Shown: positions 8,221-21,377 of the stretch, in pieces
Layout of the letters: each line of letters begins with the position of its first letter
Position numbering within the stretch: position 1 is the first letter of the stretch
Origin: Phylloscopus collybita
Lineage: Eukaryota; Chordata; Aves; Passeriformes; Phylloscopidae
Reading direction: 5' to 3'
Length of the DNA stretch: 64,000 nt
NCBI GenBank assembly: GCA_027886175.1
Contig: JAJNNQ010000005.1
Location: 3,956,501 to 4,020,500, forward strand
The notes under the pieces: generated by a model
What the model was told of the DNA's origin: nothing
The model's input: only the letters and a program-made list of their open reading frames with translations
Database searches by the model: none
Position numbers and translations under genes: made by a program

Positions 8221-11200
8221 GTGAGCGCCTCCGCTCGGCACCGACGGCACCGAGGGGAGCCGGGGCTGCGGGGACGGGAGTCGGGGTTTGTTCGTGGGGG
8301 AACCTGCCGGGATAAGGGGTGTCCGGAGAGAGGGGAGCGCTCTGCCGGGCGGGATGCCCGGGGCTGGTCTCTCCGGGTGAGCACTGCCGAGACTCGGGGT
8401 CTGTCCGCGTTCGGCGATGCCAGGACGGAGCGGTGCCCAGTGCGGTGAGGGATGGCCGGAGCTGGGATAAGTGATAACGAGGACGTGGGAGGGAAAGCAG
8501 TGCCAGGTGATGAGAGGTGACAGGGCTTGGGGGTCCGTCTGGGATTAGTGATACAGGACGTGGCGTCTCTCTAGGGATGAGAGATGCCCGGAGCTGCGGG
8601 TCGGTCTGGATTAAGTGCTATCCCAGCCTGGGGGTCTCTCTGCGGTGAGTGATGCCAGGATGTGTCAGTCTCTGCATTGGTGGGCAATGCCGGGTCTCTG
8701 AGGTGAGGGGATGCCACAACGTGAGGTCTGTTCCTTTGGGGTGAGGGATGTCTGGACTCGGGGGGATTGTCTCCAGGCTGGTCCGGGAACGTGCAGAGAT
8801 TCCTGCTGCTTTCCCAGGGCTGGAGCTATCGCCCATCTCTCCCAAATGCAGCCTTAGCCGTCCCCAAACCTGCTCTGAGAGAGTCTGGCTCAGGGTGTTG
8901 CATTGCCCACTGTGCACCCCAAGTTCCTCCAGCTCCTCCGTGTACAGGACAAGATTACAGTCCTCGGAAAATGCTGTTTTCCTTCTTTTTTTTTTTTTTT
9001 TGTCTTTGTGCTGCTTTTTTCCCCTCAATCACCACCCCTTGCAAACAACTCTCTGTTGTTGCTGTTTTCAGGCTCAGGATTCACTCTGGTGAAAACACTT
9101 TTTTTTTTTTTTTTTTTTTTTTTTCCCTAAAGATGTTATTAAACCCAAAGCATTGCATCAGTTTTAAGTAAAATGATTTTTTAAGTGTTTGCTTTGGATT
9201 AATAACTCAGCACTTGCATTCCTTTGAGAGCTTACATGTCTTTTGTAACCACCAGAAGTTGCACTCACAGCAGTGGATTTCTCTGAGGCTGTCCAGGCTC
9301 CCTGTCCAGACCCCTGAAGTCCATGAAACAGCTCGTGGGCATTTCTCTGGAAGTCAGATCAGTTCTCAGGACTGATTATTTTTTTTAGAGCAGAGAATGT
9401 GAAGGAATTTTTTAATATTTGAGGATTTCAAGTTTCTTTTTAAATAGAAACATTCCCAGCAACAGAGGAGTAGTTTATCTGTTATTAGAGTTGTGGGTAC
9501 ACCTTTAAAGCATAATTAATCCATTAAATAAAGTATTTGTGAGGCACTGAATAATAGATCAAGGACAAGAAAGATTCAAAAAGTAAAAATAGATTAGAAC
9601 TAGCAAAAGTTACTTTATTAACTATTGCTGAGCATTTCCTCTTAAACCACTTTGATGAATTTTGGCTTTTGATGAACAGACAAATCTCAGATGAGAGCTG
9701 ACGTAGGTGTTCCCCAACCTCTGAGCCTGCAAGGTGTTTTTCTTTTGCAATTTAAGGACTTTTTTCAAACTTCCCTCACTTCAGTGGTGGTTCTTGTGCT
9801 GACACCTGTTGCCTTTGCAGCTGGCATTTCTCCTGGGACATATTCTTGGGCTGATTTTCCAGGAAAACTGTGTTTAAATGAGGTGCTCATGTGGTGTTTG
9901 GGGAAGTTTAAGAGTAGCAGCAGGAATTACACATTGCAGATAAGGTGTGGGCAGGAACGCTTGGGTTGAATATTTTTAAAGCTTGTCATACATTTTTGGA
10001 AAGGGAGCCTTAAAAGTTCTGCCAGATGTAAATATGTCTGTGTGTGAGTTTAGGAAAGAAATTGTTCAGCCCAGACATTCAAGACCCTTGCTTGGTAGAA
10101 CATACTCAGGTGGGTTTTTCAACTGAGTGGCATTTCACCCCAGGACCAGTCCCAAAGACATGAATGGAGTTTGAGATATAGAACTGAGAAAAAAAAAAAA
10201 GGGAGTCAGGAGCTGACAGGTGAGAAATAGCAGAGCCTGTGACTCCAGCTGAGCAGTGGACACTGCTGTGCTGGGGCAGCCAAAAATCACTGGAGCTGCA
10301 TTTTTATTTGTGACTAGGGCAAAATAATATCATTAGAGTGCCATTCTTTTTTTTTTTTTTTTTTTTTTTTTTAAGACAGAGGTCCAAAAGTGAATATTAT
10401 CTACCTGGCAGGCTGGAGTCCTAGTTTTATGGCCATACCAGCAAATGCTCTGTGCTTGGGCTTACCTGCAGCACAGAGCTCTGTGTTTAGGAGCTGTTTG
10501 GGTCACACACACTATTCAGTAGTGATCTTAAAGAAACAGCTTCTTCCTGAACTACTGACTGATCTTTACACGTGTATTTTGATCTGGCTTCAGCTGGTCA
10601 GTGCAATATTTACCCAGTGAGTACAGTCTGAAGTCATTTATCATGCAAATCCCAAGGTAAGATCAGTGAGTTTTTTCCCCTCAGGAGAATGTTTACCCTG
10701 AAATGCGCTTTCCCCAGGGCTGTTATCATCATTTACGTACATTTTTATGAGTTTCCCATTTACGTAGTGCTGACCAGTGCCTTTGGTCTCTCGCTGCTGC
10801 TGTCAGACACCCAGAGCAGTGAGTTAATCAAGCTTACATTCGGGGTGTAATCAGAACCTTTAAGCAATGGCATGTCTCACTGGAGAAAGGAGACTGGTTT
10901 TTGCCTTAAATCTACGCAAGCTCTTGATTAAAAAGTAACTGAAAGATGTACAGTAACTTGTTTTCAGAACACAACATGTCAACTGCTCTTCATGGTTTTT
11001 GGGTTTGAAAACATACCCACTAGTTTGCATTTTGGTTTTTGCTTATCTAAGCTGTATTGGGTAAGTGGCCAAAATATTTTTTTTGCCTCCCGTGAAGGGA
11101 AATGCTACCACAGCAGCATTTCTCTTTTTTTTTTTTTTTTTTTACTTATGCAAAGCTTTTCCCAAGACCTCTTTTAGCTATGTGTAATTCTAGATAACAG

Positions 11201-14200
11201 CCACAGAATCCATATTTAAACTTCTGTTTTAGCTGCTTCCACTTGGACTTCTCTAACAAAACGATCGTGCAGTCTTGCAAGGGCACTCACAACCATGATA
11301 TTATCATATGAAGTTAGAAGGAGTAGTTACCTAAAAGTCATTCAATGAATGGATGATTTCCTATCTTAGCTTCTCCATAAGACTGGTTTGGTGACTCTTT
11401 TGCTGGCAAGTTTAGTGTGGTTGGTCCTTGCTCCTGCCTGAGCTCTCTCAGGCACCCCTCTGGGATCTGGGAAGGCAAGTGGCACATGCCATGGTCTATC
11501 AGTGCTCAGAAGTTGGGACTGTAAATCACTGACAGTCCTTGGTTTGGCCCAGAGCAGCTCCATGTGTGGTCCTGACTTTAAACAACCTGGTCGCAACTCC
11601 AAAAGGTGCCAGGAGCCTGCACGTTCCAACCCATGGGAGACACAAGTATCGCAAATCAGCCTTAAATCTTATTATTCAGCCTTAACGAGCCATGATAACT
11701 TAGGGGTGCCAGAGGCAGCTCCCGAGCCCCTGATCTGTCCTATTTCTGGACTACATTTATTATTCATTCAAGTTGCCCAATGCTGTGTTGATCTCCAGGC
11801 CTGCGAACGAGACCAGCAGTGCGGAGGCGGGATGTGCTGCGCCGTCAGCCTCTGGATCCGCAGCCTGAGGATGTGCACCCCCATGGGAAACCTGGGGGAC
11901 GAGTGCCACCCCTTGAGTCACAGAGTGAGTACCACGCTGGGGGAGGGCTGTGGGGCTGTCCTGACCCATAAAACCCGGGGAAAGGCAGGGAAAGTTCCCG
12001 TTCCTTACGCTATCCAGCCAGCTGCGTCTGGGTGGGAGCAGCGAGGAAGGTGCCTGCCTAAGGAAGCGCATTACTGTCAGAATTATGCTGAGGAGAATCA
12101 GAGGATGAAAGCACTACACGCTTCCCAGGTTGTTCTCTCATTAGTTTGTTGCTGCTGCTTTGTTTTGCTAAGTGATCTGAAACGGCGTTAGCAGCTCCCA
12201 AGCCCAGCCCTGCCAATCCCTCCTGGCACAGCAAGTGCCACCAACCACAGTGGCAGTGGACAAGATCCTGTCACCAGCCTTAAAAATGTCACCAGCTGGC
12301 GTTGGGACACCTGGTGCATTGAGAAGGTGTTGACACACGTTTGGACTTTTCTCAAGCCCCCACAGGCTCTCTTTGTTTCTAGTCCACCTATTAATTTCAA
12401 ATAGATATGTGTGTGTACATATACACACACAGAGTTATTATTAATACAATGATTTTAACAAGTGCATTTATTTAAGGCTGTGTAATTACGTATTTGTTAC
12501 ACGGTATGAAAAAAGCTGCTTATTCAAAACACAAATGACTGAATGGGATGTTACCAGGGAGCTTGAGAACCTGGTGGTCTTCAGAGCCATCCTCAAGGAT
12601 GAGCACAGCCCGAGAGTCATCACAAGTGGAAGATACAAGGCAATAAATTCAGATCATAAATGTGCAGCTAGTTAGCTGCCTCTCTCTCTCACTGTTTTGT
12701 CCAAGGCCTGGCTTCTCAGCTCAGTATCTACAGTTTATTTTCTCAGTTTTAGGAAGTTTAAGGCTCTATTTTATTGCAGTTAAATTTTTAAAACTTCTGC
12801 TGTGATATTGGGGACCAAACTATCATTTTTATTATGTAATGTAGCATAGTAAAGATTTTTTCTTGTAAGGGCTCTTTCCATTACCAGGAATTAGGATAAG
12901 AGAAATTGTCTTCTAGAGGGTTTTATGAGCTTATTGTTATTGGGCAATAATTTAAACTGTCTGATATATTTCAAGCTGATTGCCTGCATAATTACAATCA
13001 GAGAAGATGCCTGTCCACCCCAGACTTAGTCACTGATGTTTATAAGCTTTATGAGGTTAATTTTAGAGTTTTGATTCCTCACACCACTGATCTTCCTGAG
13101 AAACACAAAGCAAATTGATTTACTACAGAATGTGAAATGAGGTTATATTAAGGATGGAGGGTTTGCTCAGTGGTTCCTCTCTTGTAAATACTTGTGTAGG
13201 GAGCAGCTGGGTGCCCTGATCACCAAAACCTTTCATTTACCTGCAGGATATGTCAAAAGCAGGCACCTCCATGGCCATGGCAGCTCAGGGAGGCTGGTGC
13301 TGGCCCAGGGCAGTGCAGGGGATGTGAGCCCTCTGCCCACCTCCTGCAACCAGTGGAGTGTCACTGGAGTCAGGCTGGTGCTTGGCACCATGCACAGAGG
13401 GCTGTGTGGGACTTTCTTAAAGACAAAATTTGTACTCTGGCCCAACAAAATCTTAGCATATTAAAATTTTAGGCTTCATCCACAGAGAAATCTAGAAGTG
13501 AGGGAATTAGGGCTGCCTGCCTGGCTGGTAGCAGTGGCTTTGTACCTCTGTGCCTCCTTTGCTGCATCCAGGGAAGGCTCACTGTGTGCTGCCAGCACCA
13601 CAGCTCACAGACATTTCCCACTGGGCTGTCCTGCTTGGCTCCTGTAAGAGACAGAGCTTGTGACCAAGTTGTTGAAGAGTGTCAGTACATGTGCATGTCA
13701 TGGCACAATTAAATTTGTCTAATGTGCTCCATATGTGCTCCCTGCAGCACAATGTGGCTGGAGGAGGACGGGATGAAACGAGAAACCTCTGCCCTGTGGT
13801 GAAAAGGATCCTCCTCAAAGGGAGGTCAGGCAAGGTGACATCCAGAGGCCCCTTCCAGCCTGTTTACCACGGGATACCAAGGTTCCCAGGTCCTGCCCTG
13901 TGCCGTGTGACAAGCCAGGATTCGGGACACACAGAACGCCCTGCACAGTGGCACCACAAAACGTGATGTTAAAGGCCAGTGTAGTTTCACAACAAACTCC
14001 TTTATGAAACAGGAGTAAATGGAGGATATGTGTCATCACAGATGTAGATTTACACAGCAGCAGGAGCGTTTACATCCTGCTCTGGAGGCTGTACCACGGG
14101 GCTGCCTCTGCCACCCGCTCTGTGCTGCAGCTCGTGGGGAACTCTGGCTGGGAGCTGGGAACTCTGGAAGGGAGGGAACTGGGCAGCATTGCCCATATCC

Positions 14201-14403
14201 CCATTATTCCTCCCACTTCATCCCCCCCCAACCCCCAGTGGTTCTGCCTGTCACTGATGTCCTTGCCTTGTCCCCAGGTCCCCTTCTCCGGGCGGCGGAC
14301 GCACCACAGCTGCCCGTGCCTGCCGGGCCTGGCCTGCCTGAGGACTCCCCACAGCAGGTTCAGGTGTTTACCTGCCTTCAGGAAAGAAGACGTCTTTTTT
14401 TAG
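8113..14403 (+). CDS. PROK2: Prokineticin 2 (join 8113-8220, 11799-11924, 14278-14403)
   Basis: Secreted ligand of the G-protein-coupled receptors PROKR1 and PROKR2. In other vertebrates it acts in circadian output, olfactory-bulb neurogenesis, GnRH neuron migration and gut motility. The joined frame gives 119 residues with every intron in phase 0. Residues 1-31 are a leucine-rich signal peptide. The mature chain begins at residue 32 with the invariant AVITGA motif needed for receptor activation. All ten family cysteines are present (38, 44, 49, 50, 62, 72, 90, 92, 98, 108), giving the colipase-like five-disulphide fold. The [19 protein letters not shown] and [11 protein letters not shown] blocks are nearly identical to mammals. 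The C-terminus runs eleven residues past the last cysteine (five in human), ending in a KEDVFF tail. The start codon follows a TATA box and has a favourable ACC before it. The facultative exon encoding the basic PROK2L insert is not confidently found. Confidence 0.97.
8221..11798 (+). other. PROK2: PROK2 intron 1
   Basis: The intron uses gtgagc...ctccag boundaries. The 5' part, about 8340-8765, is GC-rich with degenerate repeats of about 45 bp. Long T runs occur at 8984-9001, 9099-9124 (26 T), 10347-10372 (26 T) and 11127-11143. No other exon is seen. Confidence 0.85.
8340..8765. repeat. PROK2: Degenerate GATGCC-type repeats in PROK2 intron 1
   Basis: Loosely periodic units combine GGTCTCT or GGTCTGT, GTGAG(T/G)GATG and CC(A)GGA motifs, at roughly 8390, 8450, 8540, 8580, 8635, 8690 and 8740. 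Spacing varies from about 40 to 90 bp, so this is an old, decayed tandem repeat. Confidence 0.45.
11799..11924 (+). other. PROK2: PROK2 coding exon 2
   Basis: It encodes 42 residues with six of the ten cysteines (38, 44, 49, 50, 62, 72). The acceptor is ctccag|GCC and the donor AGA|gtgagt, both phase 0. The product is highly conserved from ACERDQQC to ECHPLSHR. Confidence 0.96.
11925..14277 (+). other. PROK2: PROK2 intron between exons 2 and 4
   Basis: The intron uses gtgagt...ccccag boundaries. In mammals it contains a small, alternatively spliced basic exon. One in-frame candidate lies at 13748-13834. A short GT/AC microsatellite with internal dyad symmetry lies at 12409-12431. Nothing else is recognised. 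Confidence 0.8.
13748..13834 (+). other. Possible diverged PROK2L alternative exon
   Basis: The sequence follows ctccctgcag and runs 87 bp in phase 0 to AAG|gtgaca, so inclusion would keep the PROK2 frame. Its first residues, [13 protein letters not shown], loosely resemble the start of the human facultative insert, NNFGNGRQERRKR. The rest is modestly basic but carries an extra cysteine and lacks the dense Lys/Arg run. The donor is weak. It could be a decayed exon or chance. Confidence 0.2.
14278..14403 (+). other. PROK2: PROK2 terminal coding exon
   Basis: It encodes 41 residues plus TAG, with the last four cysteines. It begins VPFSGRR after tccccag. The conserved [11 protein letters not shown] block is followed by a longer tail than in mammals. 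Confidence 0.95.
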
Positions 14404-15860
14404 CAGGAACTGTTCTGCACTGGAAAGAGCCGCTCAGTATTTTCGTTCTCTGGTTGCCGTGACACAAACACAAAAGGGGGCTTGCCAGGGGAAACCCCTC
14501 AGCACACTGTCCTGCCTCACCAACACCAGCTGGAGATGGGACGCTGCTGTTGTGGCCGAGGTTTTCAGGAGGGACCCGCAGTGGAGGGTGTTTTCATTTT
14601 GGGGGTAGCCAAACAACACCTGCTAGAGCAGGGGCTTGACCATTCCTGAATCATTTTGTGGGCTTCATGGTTCCACTTTAACCCCAGAATGAAAAAAATT
14701 CCAAGTTTATAGCCAGTTTTTGGAAAAAATTTGGCCACGTCTTTACACTTTGGAATACCTGAATTGAACTGAGAGCTGGGTAACTGCACAGTGTGAAGCA
14801 TGTGACAATTGCCAAAAGAACTGTATTTACATTGCATTTTGTATCTTTATTAATATAATTTTATTTGTAAGTTAGGCGCACCTCTAGGGTAAAGATTTAA
14901 CCAATAGATGTAGTTTTTACACTTTTTAAAAGTGGCAGGTGGAACCAAAGCATTTCAGTATTCAGAGCATTAAAAGATTTTGTTATTTTAGTATTCTAAG
15001 ATGAGAAGTTGTTGTTACTTGAATTGGTGTAAAACTACCCGATCATCTCAAACTATGTATTAAGATGTAGTTTATATTAAAGAAAAAAGGAACCCTGAAG
15101 TTTATTGTAACAGGCTGCCTGACTTCTTGTATATGTATCAAATTTGCTGTGCAAAGATTCTGTATCAGAATAATGGCAGTGTATGATTTGATTTATTTTA
15201 ATATTATAACATTATTTTGTCATTGTGGTTTTTCGTTTTTATTCAGTGTAATCTGTTATCCCACACTTGATTCACCCAAGCTAGAGCAGAGCTCCTTATG
15301 GATAGCTTAGCAAAAGATTATGTGCCTCTGGCTGCTTCTTGGGAAACTTGGAGTTTACAAGGCATGAACTCCTCAATCAAGCTGCAGTTTCAGAATTGGG
15401 AGGAATCTTGGTGTAAATAATACCAGAGGTTTTTCTTGGCTCGTGCCTCAAAGGATCAACTTTAGCCCAGCAAACATAAGATCCGTGGGTTTTCTATGAA
15501 ATACTGTGTGAGTTCATATTTACTTGTCAGTCCCCAGAGCTGGAATTCCAATAGTTTGTGTGAGATTCACATGTTTCCTGCTCTCAGACATGCAAACATG
15601 TGCTGGAACTGGAAAAGTGAAGTCATTAATCTTTCAACAACCAGTGCTTTGCTACTGGTGGAGAAGTGAGCACACTGTATTAAGGCCAGGCCTGTAAAAA
15701 TTAGAGGAGAAACATCCCTGTGAGTTACCAGGTACCTTCTACTGGGCTCTACAGCCTTCCCTGGGAGACAGACAAGTATAACTGGATTAGTTATTGCCAG
15801 ATCCTCATGGATTCTGCAAATGTCAGGGAAATAAAAGTCTGGAGAGATTGTATCCTCCTG
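14404..15860 (+). other. PROK2: Probable PROK2 3' UTR
   Basis: AT-rich non-coding sequence follows the TAG stop. Candidate poly(A) signals are ATTAAA at 14969-14974 and 15076-15081 and AATAAA at 15830-15835. The first is followed by a T/G-rich stretch. The true end cannot be set from sequence alone. Confidence 0.45.
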
Positions 15861-18800
15861 GCTGAAGACAGCCCACCCCCAGGCTACCCACTCCTGTGCC
15901 TCTGGATTTTGCCTCCCCATTTGCAGTGGTGATACTGCAGCTGTGCAAGTGGTGACAGAAAAAAAGAGAAAAAAAAAAAAAAGGACTGAAGTGCCACTAA
16001 AGGGTAATTTTACATCTGGTTTGCATTAATGTGATCAGGTACAAAGTGCCTTTATTAGATCTGAAGTCTCAGAGGGGCTCAACACTAACCCAAAGGGCTG
16101 GTGAAAGGCCAAGTCATTTATTGAGTTCAAAGTGACATGCCAGCACTGCAGAAATTCCCATAACCTGGATTTAAAACCAACCCCCAAGCCTGATCCCTCA
16201 TTGTCACAAAATAGGGGGGCTCCCCAAACACCCTGTGCACCCACAAAGGCTGGGTTTGAGGAGGAGGAGCACACTGGAAGTGTGGGGGTTGCTTTTCACG
16301 TCAGTCCCCATAAAATAAGCTCAACACCACGGACTTCAATTTACACAAAATCAAGAAGAAAATAGGAGCAGTCCAAATGTGCCTGTGTCCCATCTTTTGC
16401 TCCATTTTTTAAAATCAGAGCACCAAAAATGAACCATGGCAGGAAACAGCAGCCCTGCTCCTCATCTCCTGCTGGCATAATTCAGCAGTGACTGCACTGA
16501 GGGCAGTAACCCTGGTTTATATCATGGCAAAGGAGTGGGCAGTTAGACCTAAGGCCTGCCTCAGACCTGCCAAACTGAAATCCTGGGAGAGTTTATCAGA
16601 CAAGAGCAGAGCAACTCTGTAGTTGTAATTTGTGTCAATTAACTTGTGGGATTAAGCATTTATCTGGGTAATGAGAACAGCCCCAATTACACGAGTTCAA
16701 AGTTCACACCATCTCTAGCAGGTGGCAGCTCCTGAGTCCTGCAGACACTCCTGGCCAGGGTATTTGGATGCAGCTTGGAGAGATTCATTATCCCATACTC
16801 GTCCTTGAGGGGCTTCTCCACACCTTCCCTGCTGAAGTAGGAGAGATAAAGGCAAAACCTCACTGTCCTACATCCCCACTATATTCACTCAGCAATAATT
16901 ATTACGATTCCCCTTTTAGTAATTTAATTTCCATTAATTGACACTCACAATGGAGGTTAGTTGATTTGAGAGAATCATTCCAGAAGGAAGATTAAGCTCT
17001 TGCATCCCCATTATTTCCTAAACTCTGCCCTAATCAATTATCTTTTCTCCCATCCTAGGGGAGATTTCCTCTCCCAAGCACACCTACAAAGCCCCTTTAA
17101 TTTCTCTCTGCAGTGGAAGGGGCTGGGAGGGCACCCTTTATATTTGCTTTACACTGATAATAGGCAAACCAGTGACCACAAGTATCTCCAAATGTGAATG
17201 GTCATGCAGCCCCCTCTGCTCTTCCCTGGAGCCAGCTTTTGTCTTGAGGAGCACAGCAAATGACTCAGGATGACCCACAGAAAAGGTGGCTAGCCTCAAG
17301 CCAACCCTGACACAAAAAGTTTCCTGCAATCCCCTGTGCTGCTCAGTTTGCCCCAGAATCACCCTAGAAATTATCTCAGGCCAGGGACAGCTTCCTCACC
17401 TGCCTTGAAGGAAGGGAAGGGGAAAGGCCCTTGCAGGAGAAATCAGATGAGAAAATAGAGCAGGATTTGTGCAGCCCTGGAACCTCCTTGGTGCAGGGGA
17501 AAAGCCTCATTCCCCACACCCACAGCTTGTGAAGAGAGAGGCTGGTTTAAACACTTGCCTTTACTCACTGCACTTAGATCTGTGCCAACGTGTGTTTTAG
17601 CTTTATTAATATTGCAGTAATTTCATTATTAATAGAAACATGTGCATTAATTTTTCATATTATATGAATATTGATATTACAGATATGCTATAGAATAATG
17701 TTGATATCCCACCACACTGGAGGCGTTTCCGTGTTTGTTGCCAGATTTTGGGTGAGCAGAGAGGCCTTGCAGGAAAGGGCACCACCACAGATAATGAGTT
17801 GCTGCCTTAATTTGATTACATGCTTATTAGGAAAGGGGAAAGAAGGTGTTTGGGTTTTGAGGGTGCACAGCTGGCTGTGCCAGCACACACCTGTGAGCCT
17901 GGGGGGCTGCAGGGAAGGCTCTGCTGCTGAGCCCAGCTGAAACCCAGCTTCATCTGCATCCTCCTGCCCACAGTTCACCCCCTGGGAAATTTTGCCACCT
18001 CCAAAAACAGTGTCACAAGTCTTTGAGGGAGGAGGTGACACAGAAGTAAATTATTCTGGTTGTGTGGCAAGGGGGATTCAACTCTTCATGGGTCCATACA
18101 GAAGAGACAGGTCACCCTAACCAAATACTGGTTTTACAGAACTAGTAACTGAAAGGAGATTAGCTTGGTGTGTGAGAAGATAAAGGAGAGTAATGCATCA
18201 CCTCTGTGGAGAACACTTTAGGGTAAGAAAAGTGTTTAATGTTGGTATTGTTGGTCTGTAGTGGTGTGGGATATGTTATGCTTGTTGTGACCCCAAAGCT
18301 CTAGAGTGTTTGACGATCATACAACATTCCTTGTCAAGAGGTGCTTTGCTAATTCTCCTCATCAGCACAATCCAACAAAGCAAAGGATGATGCCAGCAAG
18401 TGTGACCCCAGACTGAGGTCCTTGCCAGTGCCTCCCCCCTGCCCCAGGAGCCCTGGGATTTGTTGTTTCTGCACAGATGGATATTCAAAAGAAACAGAAG
18501 GTGCTAAGAACCCCTTGATTTAAACAAGATGTCTCAGGAATTTGATCTTGACAATGTGTAACGTGTTCTCCAGAAGGAATTAGAAAATTGCAAGAAGAGA
18601 ATAGACTGTGCAAATGCAAGAGGATTTTGATAACGGCAAAATCGATGTGCCTTTCTCTGTTCCATAGATATGAAATGGCAAACCAGCAGGGGTACTGTCG
18701 TTAGACTGATCAATAATTCTGAGCACGGGAATGGAGATGAGTTTAAGCAAATCACCTGTGGTTTCTCAAGGAGAGGCTTGAGTGCAGGCAGACCTAGCCC

Positions 18801-21336
18801 AGTGCAGCAGGACACATTCCAAGGATTTGGCAGGGCAGGTTCCCCCACATGACATGTCTGTCTGGGAGGATGGTGGCAGCCTTTGGGTCACTCTGCCCAG
18901 TCATCAGGGCTGGGAAAGGCTGCCTGGGAAAGGCTGAAGCTGAGTAATCCTGGTGCACTGAAGGGAGGAGGATGGATGGCAGCTTGTTTTGTGACAAGGA
19001 GTGCAATGCAGGGTGACAGCAAAGTGTGCAGGAGAGGAGGAAAGAGCAATATAACCACAGAGGACAGGTGTAAACCCACCCTGTGGCAGGGGTTTCCCAA
19101 AAATCTGAGTGTGAGCAGCTTAGTGGGGTAGAAAATGAAGGCAAGCACAATGTCAAAAGGACTGAAAGTCTCCTCTGCAAAACCTGGGAAACTGTGTGCA
19201 TGTTAACTGTGTGCCAGGAGTGCCCAGAGCACCCCAGACTGATGCTCCATTGTACTGTGGCCCCAGCTATCAGTGTGTTATGTGCCTGTCCCTGTCCTCA
19301 GAAGTTTACAAATCTCACAGACCACAGAAAGCAAGTGCCTGTGCTGTACTCAGCGTGCACCTGCATGGCTGCAGCCTGAGCTAGCCTGGGATGCAATGCT
19401 GTCCTTGCCCTGCATCCCAGCACATGGTACAGGGAGGATGGGCCCTGTGGAGCTCTGCACTGCACTGCTTGGGCAGTGTAGCTCTTCCTGAGCTGGGAAT
19501 TCCACCGGGTCTCCCCAAACTGTGGTGCCGTGCCTCCGCCACAGCATCGTAACACACGGAGAGGATTAAATCTGCTTTTAAAGCCTAATGTGGCTTTGTA
19601 AATCCCAAGGCAGTAATACAGTGCAGAAGCAGACTAAAAATATGGCCTGGTTCCAGCCCAGCAAGCAGGGCTGGATCTTCTTTATTTACTTTTTCCTCTT
19701 GCACATGTGAGAGCACTCATGTCATTTCATGCATAGATTTGTGGGCTCCCTCACCGCAAAGAGGCAGATGTGGCTCTTGCTGCAAGGAGTCTGCAAACCA
19801 GCAAAGCTGATATTAATTCCAGAGGGTGCAGGATTCACCCTTTATTTACTCCTCCAGGCTATAGGGCAGCCCAGGCAGGAGAGCACACTGCTGACCTCTT
19901 TCATGGGACCAGAAGGGTCAGCTTAGGGAAAGGCATTGGTGAGGCAGCTGCCAACATTCTCACTCTTTCCAAAAATTTCACTGCATCCTGTAAAACTAGT
20001 AGGTGTTTAATTTTTTCCTCCCCAATTTCTTTTCTCACATGGATGAAACCTTGACGGAAAGGTCCCCCACCCCTTCAAATCCAACAGCAAAATTTCCTGA
20101 CTGTGGTGGTGTCATAATTCCAGCTCCCTCCCCCACCCTTTCATTAAACTCCCCAAAGTTGCTAACAAACCTTCCACACATTGCAACAGATCCTTCAGTT
20201 ACTTGGATTTGGTTTACACCAGCACTTAGGTTCAGACAAATATTGAACAAACAGTAAGAAAAGGTCTGTCTTGCTGAGTGTTCAGGATCTTCTGGGGAGG
20301 AAAACCATTGCCCAGCCCTCTATCCCCACTGGCAGCTCTGCTGGCAGGTCCTGCAGAGCCCAGTATCTGCAGCCTCCCTCATCACCCCCTTTGGTGATGC
20401 TCAGCCCAAACATGTCCCTCGTTGCTTTCACATCACAGCTCCAGCTTTACCTCTGCCTGTGATGCCTCTGATTCCTTGGCTCAGGTGCCCATGTTCTCCC
20501 TCTGTAATCACTGCAGACTGGCTGAACGTATTCCCTCTTCATCCACCTTTGTCCACACCCAGATGTCTCCTGGGGCTCTGCTGGAACTGGCTCCTGGGGG
20601 CAGCTCAGCCCTGTGGGCACCCAGAGCTGGTCTCTGTGCCCCAGGGCCACTGCAGCCCTGTGGCACCCAGGGGACTGTCCCCTGGCCCTTGGCAGAACAC
20701 CCTGAGGGACCTCCTGTGTAGTGTGAGCGTGCAAAGCCTAAAGAGAGAGGGAAAGGGAAAGGAAAAAGCCCAGTTGATTTACTCGACTATCAAGCCACTC
20801 AACGGTTTCCTTTCCAGCACCCTCCTGCAAGTGCTCAGTGACAGATGGGGACAGATTGAGTGGTTCGATGCGGGGAGGTAATATTCCACTAAATCATTCC
20901 TCTTTCTCCCACTGTCAGAAGGCACCCAGACTTCAGCCCTTCCTCTGAATCTTCCTGTGTTTCCCTCTTTTAATGACAAAGCCATTTTAGCTCTACCTCT
21001 GCTAAAATTCCTGAGAGAAGCGAGCGCTGCCGTTTATACGCCACGATAAAATGGGTGTTGTAAAACAGTTAGCAAAAGGAAGGAGTGAATCACCCTGAGA
21101 CAGAGAGGGTTCTGGTGCTGCTTACTGGTGTTTCTGATTTCTTTCTCTTGCCTGTGTGCTGGGGCTGAGCCCCAGACCCCGGCGCAGGGAGCCTGGCTGG
21201 GCAGGGAGCAGGCTCCGGGCAGGTGTGCCGTGGGCAGGCGCGCAGGCTCACACTGCACGTCTCACAGATGGAAGATCCATTTTTTTTTTTCTCTGGGTGA
21301 TTTGTTCCAATGGTTAATCATCCTCACACAAACACA

Positions 21337-21377
<41 letters not shown>

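Larger units (their letters stand above)
7920..8300. promoter_or_regulatory. CpG island over PROK2 promoter and exon 1
   Basis: The sequence is dense in CpG and very GC-rich from the end of the 44-bp array through exon 1 and the start of intron 1, unlike the AT-rich flanks. It spans the TATA-like box, the 5' UTR and the signal-peptide exon, as expected of a gene-start island. Confidence 0.8.

Noticed and set aside
7439..8384. Open frames of 113-205 codons through the 44-bp array and PROK2 promoter
   Set aside because: They are Pro-rich translations of the tandem repeat and CpG island, with no homology and conflict with the clear PROK2 start.
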